Made by a program: the position numbers and the translations under genes | Origin: an uncultured Eubacteriales bacterium | Lineage (GTDB): Bacteria > Bacillota > Clostridia > Christensenellales > Aristaeellaceae | Direction of reading: 5' to 3' | DNA: 8,673 bases | Assembly: GCA_902796115.1 (NCBI GenBank) | Contig: CADBNX010000178.1 | Coordinates: 1-8,673 of the forward strand | Part shown: positions 5,172-8,673 of the stretch, piece after piece | How positions within the stretch are numbered: position 1 is the stretch's first letter | Layout: each line of letters opens with the position of its first letter | Notes under the pieces: model-generated | What the model was told of the DNA's origin: nothing | What the model saw: only the letters and a program-made list of their open reading frames with translations | The model's database searches: none

Positions 5172-6587
5172 ATGAACCAGGAACAAATCCCCGTGGAACA
5201 GTACCCGCACGCAGGAACAAACCGGCAGGAGAAAACCGTGCGCAGGATATACAGCATCGCGGATTTCGGGGCCGCGGGAGACGGCGTCACCATGGATACC
5301 GGCGCGATTCAGCAGGCTATTGACACAGCTTACGCAGACGGAGGCGGGGACGTGGTCATGCCGGCGGGAACATACCTTTCCGGCGACATCCTGCTCAAAA
5401 GCCGTGTCACGCTCCGTCTGCTGTCGGGAGCGACGCTGCAGGGCAGCCGCGATCCCATGGATTACCATCACTACCGCGCCCTCTGCGCCATCCCGCCCGA
5501 GGACATCTCGGACGAGCCGTGGAAAAGAACGGCCTATGATCTGTCCGTCAAGCCGAATATCCGCAAAGCAGGAAGCCGCTGGAACAATGCCCTGATCCGG
5601 GCGTACCGGGCGCATGATATTGCCGTGATCGGCGAGGAAGGCGCGGTCATAGACGGCAGCAACACCTACGACGAGCTCGGCGAGGAGAACTACCGGGGCC
5701 CGCACGGCATGACGTTCTTTGAATGCTCAAATATCCTGCTCGAGGGCTATACCATCCGGAACACCGGCAACTGGGCACACAATCTGGCTTTCGCGGAGAA
5801 CGTGCTGATGAAAGGCGTCACCGTGCTGGCGGGTCATGACGGGGTCCATTTCAGGGGCTCAACAAACGTGACCATCCGAAGCTGCGAATTCTACACGGGA
5901 GATGATTCGGTCGCGGGCTTCGCCAATACGAACGTCCTCGTGGAAGACTGCGTGCTCAATTCGGCCTGCAGCGCTTTCCGCAGCGGCGCGACCAACATGC
6001 TGGTCCGTAAATGCCGCATGTACGGTCCCGGCCGGTACTGCTTCCGCGGCAGCCTCACAAAAGAAGAAAAGGCGGCGAGCGTGCCTTCCGCGACGGCCGG
6101 CCACCGCACCAATATGCTCAGCGCCTTCACCTATTTTGCCGATTTCAGTTATCCCATCCGGGAACAGCCGGGCAGCATCCTCATCGAGGACTGCGCGATC
6201 GACATGGCCGACCGCTTCCTGCACTACAATTTCTCCGGAAACGAGACCTGGCAGAAGAACCGCCCGCTGGAGTCCATTACCTTCCGGAACATCACGGCCA
6301 CCGGCATATCGATGCCCATCAACGCCTACGGAAGCGAGGATGTGCCGCTGAAACTCGCCATTGAAAACACTACGATCGGCATCCGGAAAGGCGCCGATCT
6401 TCGCGCGCTCATCCACGCCGCGCATTTTGACACGATCCGCCTTTGCGGGGTCCGGATCAGCGGGTTCCGCGGCGACTGCCTCGTGCGCACCTGGACGGAC
6501 GGAAATGTCATCGTAAAGGACACCGACGCCGGCGGCGCGCTCATCAAAAAACCGGCCGGGGAAGCATTCTTCGCCCGGCCTATCTGA
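5172..6587 (+). CDS. GH28-like right-handed beta-helix protein
   Basis: This is a 471-residue protein of the pectate-lyase/GH28 superfamily. Residues 27-90 carry the typical opening (SIADFGAAGDG, then a GGG-D-V-V-M-P-AGTYL-SG stretch). The rest is rich in N-(V/I)-x-(I/V)-x-x-C rungs of a parallel beta-helix. GH28 polygalacturonases act through three Asp. Here DG (D223) and GDD (D244, D245) are kept at the same 21-residue spacing as in fungal endopolygalacturonase. The conserved GHG histidine, expected 22 residues after the first Asp of GDD, is Cys266, and no R-I-K motif is evident. It may therefore act on a different uronic-acid substrate. There is no signal peptide, so it probably works in the cytoplasm on imported oligosaccharides. 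The ATG at 5172 has AGGAGG 8 bases upstream. A GTG nine bases earlier is less well placed. Confidence 0.85.
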   Translation: MNQEQIPVEQYPHAGTNRQEKTVRRIYSIADFGAAGDGVTMDTGAIQQAIDTAYADGGGDVVMPAGTYLSGDILLKSRVTLRLLSGATLQGSRDPMDYHHYRALCAIPPEDISDEPWKRTAYDLSVKPNIRKAGSRWNNALIRAYRAHDIAVIGEEGAVIDGSNTYDELGEENYRGPHGMTFFECSNILLEGYTIRNTGNWAHNLAFAENVLMKGVTVLAGHDGVHFRGSTNVTIRSCEFYTGDDSVAGFANTNVLVEDCVLNSACSAFRSGATNMLVRKCRMYGPGRYCFRGSLTKEEKAASVPSATAGHRTNMLSAFTYFADFSYPIREQPGSILIEDCAIDMADRFLHYNFSGNETWQKNRPLESITFRNITATGISMPINAYGSEDVPLKLAIENTTIGIRKGADLRALIHAAHFDTIRLCGVRISGFRGDCLVRTWTDGNVIVKDTDAGGALIKKPAGEAFFARPI

Positions 6588-6593
6588 CGGCAA

Positions 6594-6632
6594 AGGGGCT
6601 GCTGCAATTCAACATATGCAGCCCCTCGACTT
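6594..6632. terminator. Hairpin terminator between convergent genes
   Basis: AGGGGCTGC (6594-6602) pairs exactly with GCAGCCCCT (6618-6626) around a 15-base loop. The plus-strand copy is followed by CGACTTTT, and the minus-strand copy by CCTTTG. It starts 6 bases after the GH28-like stop codon and ends just before the stop codon of the convergent SH3 gene, so it probably serves both. The T-tracts are short. Confidence 0.7.
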
Positions 6633-7637
6633 TTAGTCAATGACCGCCAGGGTTTGCAGCATATTTCTGAACCGTACGCCGAAGCCTTCGGCGCTTTCGA
6701 AGGTGTAATGCGTCGCCGCAACGATGCAGCCGTCGGCCGCGGGGATGATATACACCGCCTGAAGCAGGTCAGGCGTGCCCTTGCCGCCTTTGGCTTCGGA
6801 GGCGTTGATCCGGATGCAGCTGCCCGCGCCGTCGAGCATGACCGTTTCCCGAGTGATATCATAATCTTTTGAGAGCGTCTCGCTGACGGATGCGGCAGCG
6901 GCGTCGGCATTCTCCGGGCTGTATTTCACCTCAAGATAATTCTCGGGATGACCGGAGTCGTCGTAGCGGGAAACAAAGCGTTCGAGCCCCGGTTCGCTGC
7001 GCCGTTCGAACTGCTCGTAATCGTAGTCCATTTCAAACCCGGCGGCCTCGTTCCTGATATGCTCGTATCTGACGGTCTCCTCCATGCCCTCGATCATGAT
7101 GACCGCTTCAAAGCGTTCGCCGTCAATTCTTCCGGTTCCGGCTCCGGCATGGATCCATCCCGCCGCGCCGCGCAGGCTGACGAGGATCCACTCTCCTTCC
7201 TTCTTCAGAACAGCCAGGTATGTATCGGGATCAAGGAATTCGGTGTTTGCTTCCAGCAGTGCGACTTTGGGGGCTGCCGTATCCTTCCAGGCGTATACCG
7301 GCGTTGCCGTTTCCGTCCGGTACCAGGCAGGATCGATCACGATATAATCGGCGTTCACCCATCCCGAAGGGGAGTTCTCGGCATCCCCGAGAACGCAGCG
7401 AGCCCATCCGTCCTTTTGCTCTGTCACGATGATCAGGTCCCGGTATTTCAGGGTCTGCAGCGCTTTGGAAGCGGCATCGGGTTCCTCGCGCAGCGTCAGG
7501 CTGCTGCACAGCACCGATGCCTGCAGGCCTGTCTGTCCCATGCCCCGGGAAGGAATGATTTCCGCCTGAGCGGTTCCGAGGATCCCGGTCAGAAGGATCA
7601 TGATCAGAAGAATCGTTTTCCATGCGTGTTTTTTCAT
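6633..7637 (-). CDS. Secreted protein with two SH3-like domains
   Basis: This is a 334-residue exported protein. Residues 1-25 are a signal peptide (MKKHAWK, hydrophobic core, cut after GTAQA). No lipobox is present. Residues 39-101 form a bacterial SH3 domain (SLTLREEPDAASKAL, DGWARC, GWVNADYI). Residues 112-164 form a second, more divergent one (TPVYAWKD, GEWILVSL, AGWIHA). Bacterial SH3 domains bind peptidoglycan or other wall parts. Residues 175-334 form an alpha/beta domain opening with AGFEMDYDYEQF and ending FGVRFRNMLQTLAVI, which resembles small PsbP/DUF1795-like export domains. That likeness is only a suggestion. No catalytic motif is visible. The ATG at 7637 is preferred. An in-frame GTG at 7643 sits five bases after AAGGAG and cannot be excluded. 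Confidence 0.85.
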   Translation of the reverse strand: MKKHAWKTILLIMILLTGILGTAQAEIIPSRGMGQTGLQASVLCSSLTLREEPDAASKALQTLKYRDLIIVTEQKDGWARCVLGDAENSPSGWVNADYIVIDPAWYRTETATPVYAWKDTAAPKVALLEANTEFLDPDTYLAVLKKEGEWILVSLRGAAGWIHAGAGTGRIDGERFEAVIMIEGMEETVRYEHIRNEAAGFEMDYDYEQFERRSEPGLERFVSRYDDSGHPENYLEVKYSPENADAAAASVSETLSKDYDITRETVMLDGAGSCIRINASEAKGGKGTPDLLQAVYIIPAADGCIVAATHYTFESAEGFGVRFRNMLQTLAVID

Positions 7638-7705
7638 ATTCACAGTATCTCCTTGTGATACAACGATATAACGAACAGCCGGTCGTTTTTCATCCCTGCG
7701 TGAAA

Positions 7706-7724
7706 GGCGGTGCGTCCGTCCGCC
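7706..7724 (-). terminator. Weak hairpin after the LOR gene
   Basis: GGCGG (7706-7710) and CCGCC (7720-7724) can pair with a 9-base loop. On the minus strand the hairpin is followed by TTTCAC. It lies 14 bases after the LOR gene stop codon. The stem is short and the T-run is only three, so it may be an inefficient terminator that lets transcription continue into the SH3 gene. No clear promoter is visible in this 100-bp spacer. Confidence 0.3.
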
Positions 7725-7737
7725 GGCGCTTCCGCGA

Positions 7738-8346
7738 TCAGGAGGATGCGGAAGAGGAAGAGGAGAAGGAAGAGGAAGATACCGCCTGACGGTCCCGGAT
7801 CATGTGCTGCAGCGTCACCAGGATCGCCGCCACGGTTTTTTCATCCTCAGGGCGATAGATGTCCACGCAGTATTTGTCGTGAAGCGAAAGCATCTTCTGC
7901 CCGATCACGGCAATGATGCCGCCGTTCCCGTCATACAGTTCGAAATTCAGGCCCAGGATATTCCCCCGCAGCTGCCATCCCAGCCCTTCGATATTGGTGA
8001 TATCCTTGATGATATGAAACAGCTCGTTGGATAATTCGAATTTCATTCCGTCCGCCATGGTGACAAAATGCCGCTGATGAAGCGAAAAGAATTTCCGTTC
8101 CATATGCGCCACCTGCTGCCCGGAAGCGTCGGTGAGATCGGTCTTATCGTGAAGCGAAAAGAATTTGGATTTCGCGTGATACACCATCTGTTCGCGCTCG
8201 TCCAGAATGTCGATGTCATGATGGAGAGACCAGAATTTGGTGGATGTAAACAGCGAATGATGCGGTTCGCCGAACCGCGCCACATTGTTGACGTTGGCCT
8301 GTTCGCCCGCTTCACGGAACCGATGATACCTGGAAAAAACTCCCAT
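7738..8346 (-). CDS. LURP-one-related (LOR/YxjI) family protein
   Basis: This is a 202-residue protein of the LOR family, which has a Tubby-C-terminal-like beta-barrel fold around a central helix. Bacterial members such as YxjI are about 160 residues and have no settled function. Family features are the repeated K-F-(F/W)-S-L-H strands at residues 37, 61 and 85, the variant KMLSLHDKYCVDIY at 151, and a hydrophobic C-terminal helix (VAAILVTLQHMI). The first three strands are spaced exactly 24 residues apart. The extra length comes mainly from the N-terminal 30 residues and a tail SSSSFSSSSSASS that looks disordered. There is no signal peptide or membrane segment. GAAGGG lies 10 bases before the ATG. 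It is upstream of the SH3 gene on the same strand with a 100-bp gap, so co-transcription is possible. Confidence 0.85.
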   Translation of the reverse strand: MGVFSRYHRFREAGEQANVNNVARFGEPHHSLFTSTKFWSLHHDIDILDEREQMVYHAKSKFFSLHDKTDLTDASGQQVAHMERKFFSLHQRHFVTMADGMKFELSNELFHIIKDITNIEGLGWQLRGNILGLNFELYDGNGGIIAVIGQKMLSLHDKYCVDIYRPEDEKTVAAILVTLQHMIRDRQAVSSSSFSSSSSASS

Positions 8347-8444
8347 AAAAACACATCCCTTCTGAATCGCTGAAACCGGATACGGACGGTGTCCGACGGT
8401 GCCTTTGCGGTGTCATGCCGTCCGGGCCGGGGCAAATTCGGTTT

Positions 8445-8453
8445 ATTATATCA
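8445..8453 (-). promoter_or_regulatory. Extended -10 promoter of the LOR gene
   Basis: TATAAT (8445-8450) is preceded on the minus strand by TGA (8451-8453), giving the extended -10 form. No good -35 box is present at 16-18 bases, which is normal for extended -10 promoters. The leader would be about 90 bases. It holds a possible hairpin (GGACGG 8384-8389 with CCGTCC 8418-8423) and a GAAGGG ribosome site before the ATG at 8346. Confidence 0.55.
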
Positions 8454-8470
8454 CAAAAGCGCGCGCTTGC

Positions 8471-8590
8471 TCACTCCGCGTTCATTGTTTTCTCCCGGCG
8501 CACGCGCCAGCGTTCCGCGTCCGCCTCCTCGTTGCCGGAGAGAACGCACACGCCGATATTCTCTTCGGAACGGATCAGACATTCCACCTT
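8471..8590 (-). pseudogene. C-terminal gene remnant cut by the repeat array
   Basis: Forty sense codons read KVECLIRSEENI, then GVCVLSGNEEAD, then AERWRVRREKTMNAE, ending in TGA at 8471-8473. Codon choice (CTG, ATC, GGC, GCG, GAA) resembles the real genes in this window. A TAG stop (8591-8593) blocks the frame immediately upstream, and the hairpin array starts there. No start codon with a ribosome site serves this stretch. I read it as the 3' end of a gene whose front was replaced or interrupted by the array. I do not recognise the family. An alternative frame (ATG at 8583) also stays open but has poor codon choice. Confidence 0.45.
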
Positions 8591-8596
8591 CTAAAC

Positions 8597-8673
8597 TGCG
8601 CGCAGCGCAATATCACTCGGCGTCAGCCGAATATCACTGCGAAGCAATATCACTCGCCGAAGGCGAATATAAC
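8597..8673. repeat. Array of mini-hairpins joined by AATATCACT linkers
   Basis: Four different short palindromes alternate with one constant 9-mer. The hairpins are TGCGC-GCA-GCGCA (8597-8609), CGGC-GTCA-GCCG (8618-8629), GC-GAA-GC (8639-8645) and CGCC-GAA-GGCG (8655-8665). AATATCACT occurs at 8609-8617, 8630-8638 and 8646-8654, and a degenerate AATATAAC ends the window. The period varies (21, 16, 20 bases) with stem length. Stem sequences differ yet each remains self-complementary. GCGAAGC is known as an exceptionally stable DNA mini-hairpin. The array continues past the window edge, so its full length and purpose are unknown. Confidence 0.8.

Noticed and set aside
4857..5705. Minus-strand open frame spanning the divergent promoter region
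   Set aside because: It runs through two promoters and overlaps both the ATPase start and the GH28-like gene. No domain is recognisable.
5859..6593. Minus-strand open frame (244 codons) opposite the GH28-like gene
   Set aside because: It is a by-product of GC-rich third positions in the real gene. The product is Ala/Arg-rich and has no plausible start signal.
8597..8673. CRISPR array at the right edge
   Set aside because: The constant unit is only 9 bases, the intervening segments are palindromes of 7-13 bases, and no cas gene is visible.

Overview
The window looks like part of a chromosome of a gut- or rumen-type anaerobic Firmicute (Clostridia). The support is a mid-range GC content, strong AGGAGG-type ribosome binding sites, TATAAT/TTGxxx promoters, a type I dockerin on a secreted protein, a GH28-like pectin enzyme and a LURP-one-related (LOR/YxjI) protein. 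No rRNA, tRNA or complete taxonomic marker is present, so a finer placement is not justified.

Layout from left to right. Bases 1-123 are non-coding and hold a pyrimidine mirror repeat and a degenerate 5-bp tandem repeat. A large minus-strand gene (124-2343) encodes a secreted protein with five copies of a ~125-140-residue domain and a C-terminal dockerin. Its promoter carries three CAAAGGAT direct repeats. Upstream on the same strand is an MNT/HepT toxin-antitoxin pair (2420-3060). Its HepT frame carries a TGA stop at codon 8 directly after an ATGA coupling start, and its MNT has Asn where the third carboxylate usually lies, so the module looks decayed. An IS transposase remnant (about 3267-3593) follows. 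Next is an intact AAA ATPase of the AAA_14/DUF4143 type (3640-4893) with a near-consensus promoter.

The only plus-strand gene is a GH28-like beta-helix protein (5172-6587). It shares a divergent promoter region with the ATPase and ends in a hairpin, probably a bidirectional terminator. Facing it are two minus-strand genes: a secreted protein with two SH3-like domains (6633-7637) and a LOR/YxjI-family protein with a 24-residue internal repeat and a Ser-rich tail (7738-8346). The right edge holds a 40-codon gene remnant (8471-8590) abutting an array of tiny self-complementary hairpins joined by a constant AATATCACT linker, which runs off the window.

The genes do not form one pathway. The dockerin protein and the GH28-like protein may both serve plant-polysaccharide use, the first outside the cell and the second apparently inside because it has no signal peptide. 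The middle (TA pair, IS scrap, orphan ATPase) has the look of accessory, decaying DNA. The most interesting signals are the edge hairpin array, the broken TA pair, the GH28 active-site substitution and the repeat-bearing dockerin promoter.
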